Source of the DNA: Microbacterium radiodurans
Lineage (GTDB): Bacteria > Actinomycetota > Actinomycetes > Actinomycetales > Microbacteriaceae
DNA: 64,000 nucleotides
Direction of reading: 5' to 3'
NCBI RefSeq assembly: GCF_008710705.1
Contig: NZ_VYRZ01000005.1
Coordinates: 1-64,000, forward strand
Shown here: positions 38,579 through 46,141 of the stretch, one piece after another
Layout: each line of letters opens with the position of its first letter
Position numbering within the stretch: the first letter of the stretch is position 1
Position numbers and translations under genes: made by a program
Notes under the pieces: generated by a model
Told to the model about the DNA's origin: nothing
What the model saw: the letters and a program-made list of their open reading frames with translations, nothing else
Databases searched by the model: none

Positions 38579-39349
38579 GTGATCGAGATCCTGAACCAGA
38601 CCCAGCTCGAGCACGCTCGCAGCGCCGGCGCCATCGTCGGAAACACCCTGCACGAGCTGCGCGAGCGCGCCGTCGCCGGCGTCAACCTGCTGCAGATCGA
38701 CGAGTGGGCGCGCGAGCTCATCCTGGGCGCCGGAGCCGTGTCGTGCTACGTCGACTACGCGCCCTCGTTCGGCAACGGGCCGTTCGGCCACTACATCTGC
38801 ACGGCCGTGAACGACGCCGTGCTGCACGGACTCCCCCACGACTACACGCTCCAGACGGGCGACCTGCTGACCCTCGACCTCGCGGTGCTGAAGAACGGGA
38901 TCGCGGCCGACGCGGCGATCAGCTTCATCATCGGGGAGGAGCAGCCCGCGGCATCCGTCGCGCTCATTCGCGCGACCGAAGAGGCACTCGCGGCGGCGAT
39001 CGACGCGGCGCGGCCGGGCAACCGCATCGGCGACATCTCGCGCGCGATCGGCACGGTGCTGAAGGGTGCCGGGTACAGCGTCAACACCGAGTACGGCGGC
39101 CACGGCATCGGCACGGTCATGCACGGCGACCCGCACGTCCCCAACACCGGCCGCCCCGGCCGCGGCTACCAGCTGCGCCCCGGACTGCTGCTCGCCCTCG
39201 AGCCGTGGGTGATGGAGGACACCGCCACCCTCGTCACCGACCCCGACGGCTGGACGCTCCGCAGCGCCACCGGATGCCGCACCGCCCACACCGAGCACAC
39301 GGTCGCCATCACCGACGGAGCCGCCGAGATCCTCACCCTCCCGCGCTGA
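38579..39349 (+). CDS. map: Type I methionine aminopeptidase
   Basis: A 256-residue metallopeptidase removing N-terminal Met from new proteins. The pita-bread fold motifs are present: AVNDAVLHGLP (His), LTLDLAVLKNGIAADAAISF (Asp, Asp), YGGHGIGTVMHGDPHVPN (His), LLALEPWVME (Glu) and TEHTVAIT (Glu). There is no N-terminal SH3-binding zinc extension. GTG at 38579 starts at the conserved IEILN. Its pairing with an XRE repressor suggests an accessory, conditionally expressed copy rather than the housekeeping one next to secY/adk. Confidence 0.93.
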   Translation: MIEILNQTQLEHARSAGAIVGNTLHELRERAVAGVNLLQIDEWARELILGAGAVSCYVDYAPSFGNGPFGHYICTAVNDAVLHGLPHDYTLQTGDLLTLDLAVLKNGIAADAAISFIIGEEQPAASVALIRATEEALAAAIDAARPGNRIGDISRAIGTVLKGAGYSVNTEYGGHGIGTVMHGDPHVPNTGRPGRGYQLRPGLLLALEPWVMEDTATLVTDPDGWTLRSATGCRTAHTEHTVAITDGAAEILTLPR

Positions 39350-39424
39350 CGCCCGCCCGGGCGCGGTGGAGCCGCGGGCTGTGCCGGGCCGGTCCGGTCC
39401 GGGCCGTGCCGGGCCGCCCGCCGT

Positions 39425-39508
39425 GCCGGAATGCAAGACATTTCGAGCGACACCCCGCAGCGGATGCCGCTCCGCCGGCGCGCCGCGGCAGATCCCTTGC
39501 ATCGCGGC
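39425..39508 (+). repeat. 84-bp palindromic element, copy E
   Basis: Left arm GCCGGAATGCAAG (two mismatches to its partner CTTGCATCGCGGC); central GCGGATGCCG conserved. Copy F follows with a 121-bp period, so E and F form a tandem duplication. Confidence 0.85.
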
Positions 39509-39545
39509 ACGGGCCCCACCGGCCACCCGCCCTGCCGCCCGCCGT

Positions 39546-39629
39546 GCCGGGATGCAAGACATCCCGAGCGACACCCCGCAGCGGATGCCGCTCCGCCGGC
39601 GCGCCGCGGCAGATCCCTTGCATCGCGGC
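39546..39629 (+). repeat. 84-bp palindromic element, copy F
   Basis: Nearly identical to copy E (few differences, in the left arm and next to it). Flanked by CGTGCC and GGCACG as in E. Confidence 0.85.
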
Positions 39630-39731
39630 ACGGGCACCACCGGCCATCCGAGGGTCGGCCGACGAAGCAACCCTGTACGTTGAGTGGGGATGGCGCGCGC
39701 GCGTCATGCTCGACGCGAGAGGGGACCGGGT

Positions 39732-40241
39732 ATGCGCTCCGGCACGCTCAGAGGAATGCCTGTCGTCGCCCTCCTTGCGGCGAGCGTCGCTCTGGCCGGC
39801 TGCGCCACGTCGCCCGGCGCCGGCGCCCCGACGACCGCCACACCCACAGCCAGCGCGTCACCGCAGACCGCCACACCCTCGGATGCCTCGGCGACACCGA
39901 CCCCGTCGGCGCCGCCGGCATCCCCGGATGCTGCGACCGCACCGTCCGCACCGCCCGCACCGTCCGCCGCCGACGTCTGCATCGAGCGGCACGAGGAGTC
40001 CCTGAATCCCGGCGACGGCGAGCGGTTCACCGGCGAGCCCGTCGTCTACGAGCGGTCTCTCGATCCGCGCTGGCTCGTCGTGATCCCCGCCGAGAACATC
40101 TACGGAGCCCTCTACGTCGAGTGCATCGTGAGCGACACCGACAGCGGGCCCCAGGTGGAATCGAACCTGTCGATGGTCGCCGACCTGTTCGACGACGAGC
40201 ACCTGCAGTACCGCCTGAACAACAACGAGGGCGGCGCGTGA
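39732..40241 (+). CDS. Small lipoprotein of unknown function
   Basis: A 169-residue lipoprotein: leader ending ALAGC (Cys24), a long Ala/Thr/Pro/Ser linker (25-78) and a ~90-residue C-terminal domain (CIERHEESLNPGDGERFTGE, VVIPAENIYGALYVECIVSD, DLFDDEHLQYRLNNNEGGA) with two cysteines that could pair. ATG at 39732 follows GAGAGGGGA. Its stop lies one base before the AT-rich inverted repeat that drives the ATPase gene. No family recognised. Confidence 0.75.
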   Translation: MRSGTLRGMPVVALLAASVALAGCATSPGAGAPTTATPTASASPQTATPSDASATPTPSAPPASPDAATAPSAPPAPSAADVCIERHEESLNPGDGERFTGEPVVYERSLDPRWLVVIPAENIYGALYVECIVSDTDSGPQVESNLSMVADLFDDEHLQYRLNNNEGGA

Positions 40242-40242
40242 G

Positions 40243-40284
40243 CGATAACTTTATCGCCGCCCATCTCGGCTGATAAAGTTATCG
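40243..40284. promoter_or_regulatory. AT-rich inverted-repeat promoter/operator of the ATPase gene
   Basis: CGATAACTTTATC (40243-40255) and GATAAAGTTATCG (40272-40284) are a perfect 13-bp inverted repeat with a 16-bp gap, in otherwise GC-rich DNA. Read plus, the arms fall at -35 (CTTTAT) and -10 (GATAAA) positions 17 bp apart, with the GTG start 2 nt beyond; the mRNA may be leaderless. Confidence 0.65.
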
Positions 40285-40286
40285 TC

Positions 40287-41525
40287 GTGCGCGACGCGGC
40301 CGACAATCCCTTCAGCCCAGGCTCGGACATCATCCCGGCGGTGTGGGCGGGACGTGTCGAGCAGCTGAGCGACTGGCGAGACATCCTCCGCCCGCGGCTG
40401 CTCAGCGGCAAGGCCGAACGCGGACGCACGATCCTCGGCGACCCGGGGCTGGGCAAGAGCTCCCTCGTGCGCCGCATCGCCGCGGGCGCCAAGCGGGCCG
40501 GCGATTGGGTGACGCCGCAGCTGCGCATCCCGTCGGGAACCGATCCGCTCAAGCGCGTCGCCGCGGCGATCCTCGACCTGGCCGAGCAGGCCGGTTTGCC
40601 CGCCAGCCGCGAGGCCCGCATCGCGACCGCCCTCGACCGCGTGCAGGCCGTGTCGGTCTCGGGGATCGGCCTCACCCTCCGAAACCACGACGGGCCCGAA
40701 CCCTACAGCGCACTCACCGACCTCCTAGTCGAGATCGGGCAGGCGGCGATCGCTCGCAGCCAGGTCGCGGTCATCCACATCGACGAGGTGCAGAACATCG
40801 GCGACGACACGGTGCTGTCGCAGCTGCTCATCGCTCTCGGAGACACCATCACGTTCGAGACCGACGTGACGCTGCCGGGAGGGGTCATCGCGTCCCGCGC
40901 CCTGCCGATCGCTGTCTACCTCACCGGCCTCCCCGATTTCGCCGAGATGGCCGGAGCCCGCCGGGGAGCCACGTTCGCACGACGCTTCAAGACGACCACC
41001 CTGAGCCCGCTCGGCGACGACGACCTCGCGGCGGCGCTGCAGCCCTTCGTCCTCGACGGATGGGAGGTTCCCGACGGCGAGGGCGGCCTCGCCCGCATCC
41101 GCATGACCCCCGAAGCCGTCGACGCGATCCTCCACCTCTGCCAGGGAGAACCCTTCCTGTTCCAGCTCGCCGGCGAACGCGCCTGGTACGCCGGCACCGC
41201 CCGCACCATCACCCGCGACGACGTCCTGCGCGGCTGGCTCGGCGCCGTCCCGGAAGCCGCCGACCACGTCGACCGCATCCTCAGCCGACTCCCCGGGCGG
41301 GAGCGCGAGTTCCTCGAGGCGATGGCGCGGCTCGAACCCGCCGAGCGCCTGCACAGCCGCATCGCCGAAGAAGCCGGGTTCGCGAAGGCGACGGATGCCG
41401 GTCCGACGGCGCGCCGCCTCGACGAGAAGCGCGGCATCATCTCCCGCGGCAAGCCCATCACCTTCCGCCACCGAGCGATCGGCGCCTACCTCACGAGCGA
41501 CTGGCCCCGTCCCGAGGGTGTGTGA
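40287..41525 (+). CDS. AAA/STAND-type ATPase with winged-helix-like C-terminus
   Basis: A 412-residue cytosolic ATPase. Walker A GDPGLGKSSLVRR (about 50-62), Walker B VIHIDEVQNIGD (about 160-171), sensor-like VYLTGLPDFAEMAG (about 209-222) with ARRGATFARRF following (arginine finger candidates), then a C-terminal region (about 320-412) with an HTH-like EEAGFAKATDAGPTARRLDE and wing (KRGIISRGKPITFRHRAI). This combines a nucleotide switch with possible DNA binding. Relatives are widespread as orphan genes in Actinobacteria but I know no established function. The GTG at 40287 directly follows an AT-rich inverted repeat, suggesting autoregulation; an 84-bp element lies beyond its stop. Confidence 0.75.
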   Translation: MRDAADNPFSPGSDIIPAVWAGRVEQLSDWRDILRPRLLSGKAERGRTILGDPGLGKSSLVRRIAAGAKRAGDWVTPQLRIPSGTDPLKRVAAAILDLAEQAGLPASREARIATALDRVQAVSVSGIGLTLRNHDGPEPYSALTDLLVEIGQAAIARSQVAVIHIDEVQNIGDDTVLSQLLIALGDTITFETDVTLPGGVIASRALPIAVYLTGLPDFAEMAGARRGATFARRFKTTTLSPLGDDDLAAALQPFVLDGWEVPDGEGGLARIRMTPEAVDAILHLCQGEPFLFQLAGERAWYAGTARTITRDDVLRGWLGAVPEAADHVDRILSRLPGREREFLEAMARLEPAERLHSRIAEEAGFAKATDAGPTARRLDEKRGIISRGKPITFRHRAIGAYLTSDWPRPEGV

Positions 41526-41553
41526 GCCCGCTCGTCGAGACCGCGTCGCCGGT

Positions 41554-41637
41554 GCCGCGATGCAAGACATCACGCGCGACACCCCGGAGCGGATGCCGTT
41601 CGGCCGGCGTGTCCGGTCGGATCCCTTGCATCGCGGC
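41554..41637 (+). repeat. 84-bp palindromic element, copy G
   Basis: Perfect outer arms GCCGCGATGCAAG/CTTGCATCGCGGC extended by GT/AC; central GCGGATGCCG. It lies 28 nt after the ATPase stop, in the convergent gap with csbD. Confidence 0.85.
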
Positions 41638-41672
41638 ACGGGGCGCACGGGGACGCGGGAACCAGGACGCGA

Positions 41673-41705
41673 AGAAGGGGATGCCGATGAGCGGCATCCC
41701 CTTCT
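41673..41705. terminator. Terminator for csbD
   Basis: AGAAGGGGATGCCG (41673-41686) pairs perfectly with CGGCATCCCCTTCT (41692-41705), 5-nt loop, 14 nt beyond the csbD stop; it can serve both strands. Confidence 0.75.
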
Positions 41706-41718
41706 GGTCCATCGCGAC

Positions 41719-41889
41719 TTACTTGAAGGTGTCCTTCACGTCTTCGCCCGTCTTCTTGGCCTCGGCCTTGACCTGGTCGGCCTTGCCCTCCGCCTCGAGC
41801 TTGTCGTTGTCGGTCGCCTTGCCGATCGCTTCCTTCGCCTTGCCGGCGATGTCCTGAGCGGCGTTCTTGATCTTGTCGTCGAGTCCCAT
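41719..41889 (-). CDS. csbD: CsbD-family stress protein
   Basis: A 56-residue, highly charged helical protein of the CsbD family: MGLDDKIKNAAQDIAGKAKE then AIGKATDNDKLEAEGKADQV. CsbD proteins are induced by general stress; molecular role unknown. ATG at 41889 has GAGGAG 6 nt upstream. It follows the Asp23/AmaP-like operon on the same strand by 52 nt and may be part of the same stress response. Confidence 0.92.
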   Translation of the reverse strand: MGLDDKIKNAAQDIAGKAKEAIGKATDNDKLEAEGKADQVKAEAKKTGEDVKDTFK

Positions 41890-41941
41890 GTCGGGCTCCT
41901 CTCGGTGATGGGTGCCCCGGGTGGGGCGGATGGAATGGGTA

Positions 41942-42556
41942 CTACGAGATACGGCGCTGATCACCGGCGAGCTTCGCGCGAAGCCCGGCGTGGATCGAGA
42001 CGTACGCGGTCAACTGCTGCCCCGTCAACGTGCCGAGGTTGGCCACGAGACGCGACACGGTGTCGGCGACCTGCGCCGGCGACGTGTTCTGCCGAGGGGT
42101 CACGCTGACGTGCAGCACCGGCTGGTGCTTGATGTCGCTCGCCGTGATCCTCGTGCTGAGGATCTCGTCGCGGCCGTCCAGCGCGTTCTTCAACGCGTCC
42201 GAGGCGAATCCCTCGGTCACCGTCACGCGTCCCAGCTCGCTCTCCGAACCGGTCGCGCGAAGCGACGTGCGCCGGCGCCCGTGGATGCTGCGCACGATCA
42301 GCACGATCAGCACGATCACGAGCACGAGAAGCGCGGCCAGCACGCCGAGCGCGACCCAGGTCAAGCTCGTCCCGGCGATCGTCGTCGCATCCCACGCCTG
42401 CTTCAGCCAGCCTTCCGCGCCGCCTCCGACGCTGGTCCACGTGTCGGCCGCCGCCGGCCAGACCGCACTCGTCACGATGCCGCCGCCGATGACGAGCAGC
42501 ACCACCCCGAGGATCAGCAGAACCGTGCGGTTCACGGCTCGATTGGTGTTGTTCAC
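41942..42556 (-). CDS. Membrane anchor protein of the Asp23 operon (AmaP-like)
   Basis: A 204-residue protein with two N-terminal membrane helices (about 10-32 and 65-88, VALGVLAALLVLVIVLIVLI) and a soluble C-terminal domain (GRVTVTEGFASDALKNALDG, STRITASDIKHQPVLHVSVT) resembling AmaP-type anchors that hold Asp23/Gls24 proteins at the membrane. It overlaps the upstream gene by 4 nt and is the last of five coupled genes. The role in envelope stress is inferred from context. Confidence 0.8.
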   Translation of the reverse strand: MNNTNRAVNRTVLLILGVVLLVIGGGIVTSAVWPAAADTWTSVGGGAEGWLKQAWDATTIAGTSLTWVALGVLAALLVLVIVLIVLIVRSIHGRRRTSLRATGSESELGRVTVTEGFASDALKNALDGRDEILSTRITASDIKHQPVLHVSVTPRQNTSPAQVADTVSRLVANLGTLTGQQLTAYVSIHAGLRAKLAGDQRRIS

Positions 42557-43137
42557 GAGTCCACCTCCGGGGTGCGAGGACGCTGCACACGCAGCGACGT
42601 GCGCAGCGTCTTGGCGAGCCGGTACGACTCGAGCTCGTCACGGACGACACCGCGCACGCGCTGCTCGTCGACGGGCACACCGACCGCCGGGGTGAGGGTG
42701 ACGTCGACCGAACGGTGACCGACGCCCACACGCACCTGGTCACGCGGCAGACCGGTGTCGTCGCTCACGCGCTGGGCGAGAGCCGACGCGATCACGCCGT
42801 TGTCGGCGACGACCGCGTTCTCACCCACCCGGAGCTCGTGCTTCGACAGACGACCGGGAGCGATCGCCAGCACGATCAGGACGAACCCCGCGAACGCGAC
42901 GACGGCGCCGATCGCGATACTCACACCCGCCGGAACGCCGGTGGGAAGACCGACCACCCACGCGAGCGACGCGGCCGGGCCGAGCAGCAGCGCGGGCTGA
43001 CCGGCGAGGTTCAGCACGATCTCCGTGCCCACGAACAGGAGCGCCAGGATGACGAGCACGACCGCGACGATCATCGCGACCGTGCGGGGCGAATGCGTCT
43101 CGCGACGCACGACCCGGCGCAGGACGGGACTGCTCAT
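42553..43137 (-). CDS. DUF6286-like membrane protein of the Asp23 operon
   Basis: A 194-residue protein with two membrane helices (about 20-42 and 65-88) and a ~95-residue cytoplasmic domain (LRVGENAVVADNGVIASALA, GHRSVDVTLTPAVGVPVDEQ) of the kind seen beside actinobacterial Asp23 genes. It overlaps both neighbours by 4 nt. It has the same topology as the next gene and may be an ancient duplicate, both acting as anchors. Family number is from memory. Confidence 0.75.
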   Translation of the reverse strand: MSSPVLRRVVRRETHSPRTVAMIVAVVLVILALLFVGTEIVLNLAGQPALLLGPAASLAWVVGLPTGVPAGVSIAIGAVVAFAGFVLIVLAIAPGRLSKHELRVGENAVVADNGVIASALAQRVSDDTGLPRDQVRVGVGHRSVDVTLTPAVGVPVDEQRVRGVVRDELESYRLAKTLRTSLRVQRPRTPEVDS

Positions 43138-43469
43138 CGGACTCTCCTTCTCGTGGGGGTGACGGCACCGTTGATGGTGATGTCGACACGGGTGACGGGG
43201 CGGCCCAGCACACGGCTGAGCTCGTCCTTCACCCGGGTCTGCATGCGGCCGGCGGCCTCGACCACGGCACCGGTCGCGGCCACGGCGTCGCTGTCGTCGA
43301 GCGACGGGACGGGCATCGGCGTATCGATGCGGACGGCCACGCCGTCGCGGTAATCGGATGCCGCGACCGACACGCGGCCGACCTCGACGCCGATCACCTC
43401 GGACGCGACCTTCTCCGACACCTTCCGGATGACCCGTTCGCGTACGTCGACCCGTCCTGCGACGCTCAT
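43134..43469 (-). CDS. Short Asp23/Gls24-like protein
   Basis: A 111-residue soluble protein: RERVIRKVSEKVASEVIGVE, VAVRIDTPMPVPSLDDSD and MQTRVKDELSRVLGRPVTRV then DITINGAV match the Asp23 alpha/beta fold, slightly shortened. It overlaps its neighbours by 4 nt on each side. Probably a partner of the longer Asp23 protein encoded first in the operon. Confidence 0.75.
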   Translation of the reverse strand: MSVAGRVDVRERVIRKVSEKVASEVIGVEVGRVSVAASDYRDGVAVRIDTPMPVPSLDDSDAVAATGAVVEAAGRMQTRVKDELSRVLGRPVTRVDITINGAVTPTRRRVR

Positions 43470-43657
43470 GACGACGTGCGCCGACCGGTCAGGACGTCAG
43501 CGAGTCCGCGGACGTCGAGCTTGCCCGACGCGATACGGCCCACCGCGGCGCCGATCGCCATGAACAGGGCGACGAGGAGGAATCCCCAGAAGCCGAACAG
43601 CAGGGCGGCTGCGGCGAGGATCGCTCCGATCAGCGCGCCCGAGACGGTGGCGTTCAT
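43466..43657 (-). CDS. Small DUF2273-like membrane protein
   Basis: A 63-residue protein with one long or two short hydrophobic helices (ALIGAILAAAALLFGFWGFL, LVALFMAIGAAVGRIAS) and a basic tail KLDVRGLADVLTGRRTSS. Small membrane proteins of this type sit in Asp23 operons. It overlaps the first gene and the next one by 4 nt. Confidence 0.8.
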   Translation of the reverse strand: MNATVSGALIGAILAAAALLFGFWGFLLVALFMAIGAAVGRIASGKLDVRGLADVLTGRRTSS

Positions 43658-44181
43658 GCGACGCGCGAGTCGGACTCGTCATCATCGTCGTCAGCGCCGG
43701 CGATGTGGACGTCGTTGACCTCGATGTTGACCTCGACGACCTCGAGACCGACGAGGCTGCTGATCGCACCGGCGACGGCCGCGCGAACCTGCGATGCGAC
43801 GTCCTGGATGCGGGCCGGGTACTCGACGACGATCGTCAGGTCGGCAGCCGCCTGGGTCTCGCCGACCTCGACCTTGACGCCCTGCGTCAGGTCGGTGGCG
43901 TTGACGGCATCGCGGATCGCGCCGAAGGCGCGGGCACCGCCACCACCGAGCGCGTACACGCCGGCGACCTCGCGTGCCGCGATACCGGCGACCTTGGCGA
44001 CGACGCTGTCGGCGATCGTCGTGGTGCCCGATGCATCGGTGTCGGTGGGAACGCGCGAGGATGCGAACGAGCGGTCGACGCGGGGAGCCTGAGCGGCGGG
44101 CGACGGGGCGGCCTGCGACTTGGCGGCGTCCGCGGCGGTGGCCGGGGTCGCGGGAGCGGTGTTCTTCTGGTCGTCAGCCAT
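43654..44181 (-). CDS. Asp23/Gls24-family envelope stress response protein
   Basis: A 175-residue protein. The N-terminal ~50 residues are Ala/Pro-rich and probably disordered; the rest is a clear Asp23 domain: TTIADSVVAKVAGIAAREVA, GVYALGGGGARAFGAIRDAV, GVKVEVGETQAAADLTIVVE and VVEVNIEVNDVHIAG. It is first of five overlapping genes and carries the operon's main leader. In Firmicutes, Asp23 is a membrane-associated alkaline/cell-wall stress protein; here the same role is inferred. Confidence 0.92.
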   Translation of the reverse strand: MADDQKNTAPATPATAADAAKSQAAPSPAAQAPRVDRSFASSRVPTDTDASGTTTIADSVVAKVAGIAAREVAGVYALGGGGARAFGAIRDAVNATDLTQGVKVEVGETQAAADLTIVVEYPARIQDVASQVRAAVAGAISSLVGLEVVEVNIEVNDVHIAGADDDDDESDSRVA

Positions 44182-44335
44182 GATGTTTCCTCATCTGTCG
44201 AAGTTTCGGTCGCCGCGTGATGACCACGCTGCGATGAGCATTCGTCGTGCTCTACAGATGAGATGGGCTGAACGCGGAAAACGTCACAAAATTCTCTGAC
44301 GAGTTTTCGGACGGCCCCGATTGCGCCTCGGGACC

Positions 44336-44372
44336 TGTTCGGCAGACAGAGCGGGTGTCTGTCTGCCGAACA
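44336..44372. other. 14-bp perfect inverted repeat
   Basis: TGTTCGGCAGACAG (44336-44349) and CTGTCTGCCGAACA (44359-44372), 9-nt loop, with no gene end nearby. It lies 155 nt upstream of the Asp23 operon start: either a regulator operator or the terminator hairpin of a small RNA. Confidence 0.6.
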
Positions 44373-44794
44373 GTGCTGCGGCGATGCAGCGCGCGCGTCC
44401 TCCGCCGGGGAGTCCCCACTCCTGACCCGACGCCTCGGGTGTGATCCCGGGCCCAAGCCGAACGCATCGCCCAGATGAACGTAGGCCCGGATGACGACCT
44501 CCACGGGCCAATATGAGGAGGCTCTCACGGGACACGCCGCAGGATTCTCGAAATGCATCCGACCTGCCCGTCGGCTCCGAACAACCCCCGTTTCGGCTGA
44601 TCGCGGCTCCTCCGGCCCGCGGCATCCCGCCTCGGCTCGGCTCTCGATCAGAACGCCGTACCGGTCGCGCACCTCAGGAGACAACCCCCTTCCTCTGGTC
44701 CGCACCGGCGCCCTTGAGTGACCGGGTGATCGGATTCGTCCGTCTTGGGGCGGGCGGTCTGCACTCCTCGCAGCACCACGCGCGGACGCGGGGA

Positions 44795-44836
44795 GGCCCT
44801 GTCCGACAGGCTGTGGGATGCCGGTTGGACAGGGCC
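44795..44836 (-). terminator. Terminator for the DUF3500 lipoprotein gene
   Basis: GGCCCTGTCC (44795-44804) and GGACAGGGCC (44827-44836), perfect 10-bp stem, 20 nt past the stop. Confidence 0.65.
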
Positions 44837-44855
44837 GTGTCCGTTTTCTCGTGCC

Positions 44856-46076
44856 TCAGCTGCCCGGCGTGCCGCCGGGGCCGCCGCTCATCCCGGTAGA
44901 CGCCTGCTGCGTGACGCTCCCGGCGTAGTCGTTGCTCGGGTCGCGGTAGATGGTGTGGACGTGGCCCCATCCCGAGGTCGTCACGCCGTCGACGTCGGCG
45001 CCCGCAGAGCCCTGCTGTGCCTGGAACGCGATGTAGACGTCGGGGCCCGAGATGGAGAAGTCGATGCCGTTGCCCGTGGTCATGTCGTAGGTGGTCTCGC
45101 CCGACCAAGCGATGACGGTCTCGTCGAGGGTCGCCTCGATCTCGGTGAGCGCGGCGGCCGTCGTCTCTTCGTCGGCCATACCGACCCAGTTGGCCATCAG
45201 CGCGAGGAGAAGGTCCTTCTGCTCGTCGGTGAGGTCGGCTCCGGTGAGGCCCGACCCGCTCTCGAAGTCGCACGTGTCTCCCGGTGCGCACATGGTGACG
45301 TCGCCCGAGGTGAGCGTCGCCTGCTGCTCGGCGGACAGGCTGTCGAAGAAGGCGAAGGCGTCGGTGCAGATCGCGTCGAAGGGCTGCACCTCGGTGCCGC
45401 TGGCGTCGGTGTAGACCGCGGGCTGCACGCCGAGATGGGTGGGGGCGAAGGTCACCGTCCCGGCGGCTTCGTCGAGGTCGGCGTTGATGCCGAGGTGGTG
45501 CCCGCCGAACTGCAGCGACCACGCGTCGGTGTCGGAGGGGTCGCCGAAGAATGCGATGTAGTACTGACCGAGCACGTCGGCGTCGCCGGAGCTGGAGTAG
45601 TCCGAGAGGTACTGGTCGCCGCCCATGATGCCCGTGACGGTCGCGTAGGCCTCGTCGCTCAGGAGCGCTTCCAGCACGGCCAACGCGGCCGTCCGCTGCT
45701 CGTCGGTCAGATCGGCGAGGTTCAGACCCGCGCGGTCGACGAACGTGACCGGGAAGTTCGACCAGGACGTCGTCTTCGTCTCGTCGTCGTAGGCGGAGAG
45801 CACGGCTTCCCGCTGCTCCTCCGTGAGGGTCGCGAGGAAGGCCTCGGCGGCTGCGGCGGTGCTGGTGATCGTCTCCGACGTCGTCGCGGCCGAGGTCGAT
45901 GTCGACACCGTCGCGGTGGTGCTGGTGGTCGCCTCCTGCGAGACGGCGACCGACGTCGTGGGCGAGGCGGTCGATGTCGCGGTGCCGACCGCGCACCCGG
46001 TCAGGGCGACGGAGAGCAGGGCGGCGGTGGCGGCGAGGGAGACGAAGGGACGGATGCGGCGGGGATTCGAAGTCAT
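44856..46076 (-). CDS. DUF3500 lipoprotein
   Basis: A 406-residue lipoprotein. Leader ends VALTGC; a Thr/Ser-rich linker of about 45 residues follows; then a DUF3500 domain: TLTEEQREAVLSAYDDETKT, FPVTFVDRAGLNLADLTDEQ, YYIAFFGDPS, LQFGGHHLGINADLDEA and VIAWSGETTYD. The conserved GGHH suggests metal or ligand binding; enzymatic role unknown. ATG at 46076 gives a normal lipoprotein leader, although no good ribosome site precedes it; upstream in-frame GTG 46082 and ATG 46103 are alternatives. The C-terminus ends in a Gly/Ser-rich stretch. Confidence 0.82.
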   Translation of the reverse strand: MTSNPRRIRPFVSLAATAALLSVALTGCAVGTATSTASPTTSVAVSQEATTSTTATVSTSTSAATTSETITSTAAAAEAFLATLTEEQREAVLSAYDDETKTTSWSNFPVTFVDRAGLNLADLTDEQRTAALAVLEALLSDEAYATVTGIMGGDQYLSDYSSSGDADVLGQYYIAFFGDPSDTDAWSLQFGGHHLGINADLDEAAGTVTFAPTHLGVQPAVYTDASGTEVQPFDAICTDAFAFFDSLSAEQQATLTSGDVTMCAPGDTCDFESGSGLTGADLTDEQKDLLLALMANWVGMADEETTAAALTEIEATLDETVIAWSGETTYDMTTGNGIDFSISGPDVYIAFQAQQGSAGADVDGVTTSGWGHVHTIYRDPSNDYAGSVTQQASTGMSGGPGGTPGS

Positions 46077-46141
46077 GACCACGATGGTCGCGATGCTCCC
46101 CAAACCGCGGGTTCACCGTTCCTAGGTGTCGGCTATGCGTA

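Larger units (their letters stand above)
39350..39731. other. 382-bp gap with two palindromic elements in tandem
   Basis: Holds a CCGGGCCGTGCC-type degenerate array (39372-39424), element copies E and F separated by 37 bp, and the leader of the lipoprotein gene. No coding frame is supportable. Confidence 0.7.
44182..44855. other. 674-bp gap with a strong inverted repeat
   Basis: Between the Asp23 operon start and the DUF3500 lipoprotein 3' end. No coding frame convinces. It contains the 14-bp inverted repeat at 44336-44372, the Asp23 operon promoter region and a terminator at 44795-44836. Confidence 0.55.

Noticed and set aside
44284-44625. Minus-strand 113-codon frame in the gap upstream of the Asp23 operon
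   Set aside because: Irregular composition, poor third-position GC and no ribosome site; it also runs through the perfect inverted repeat at 44336-44372.
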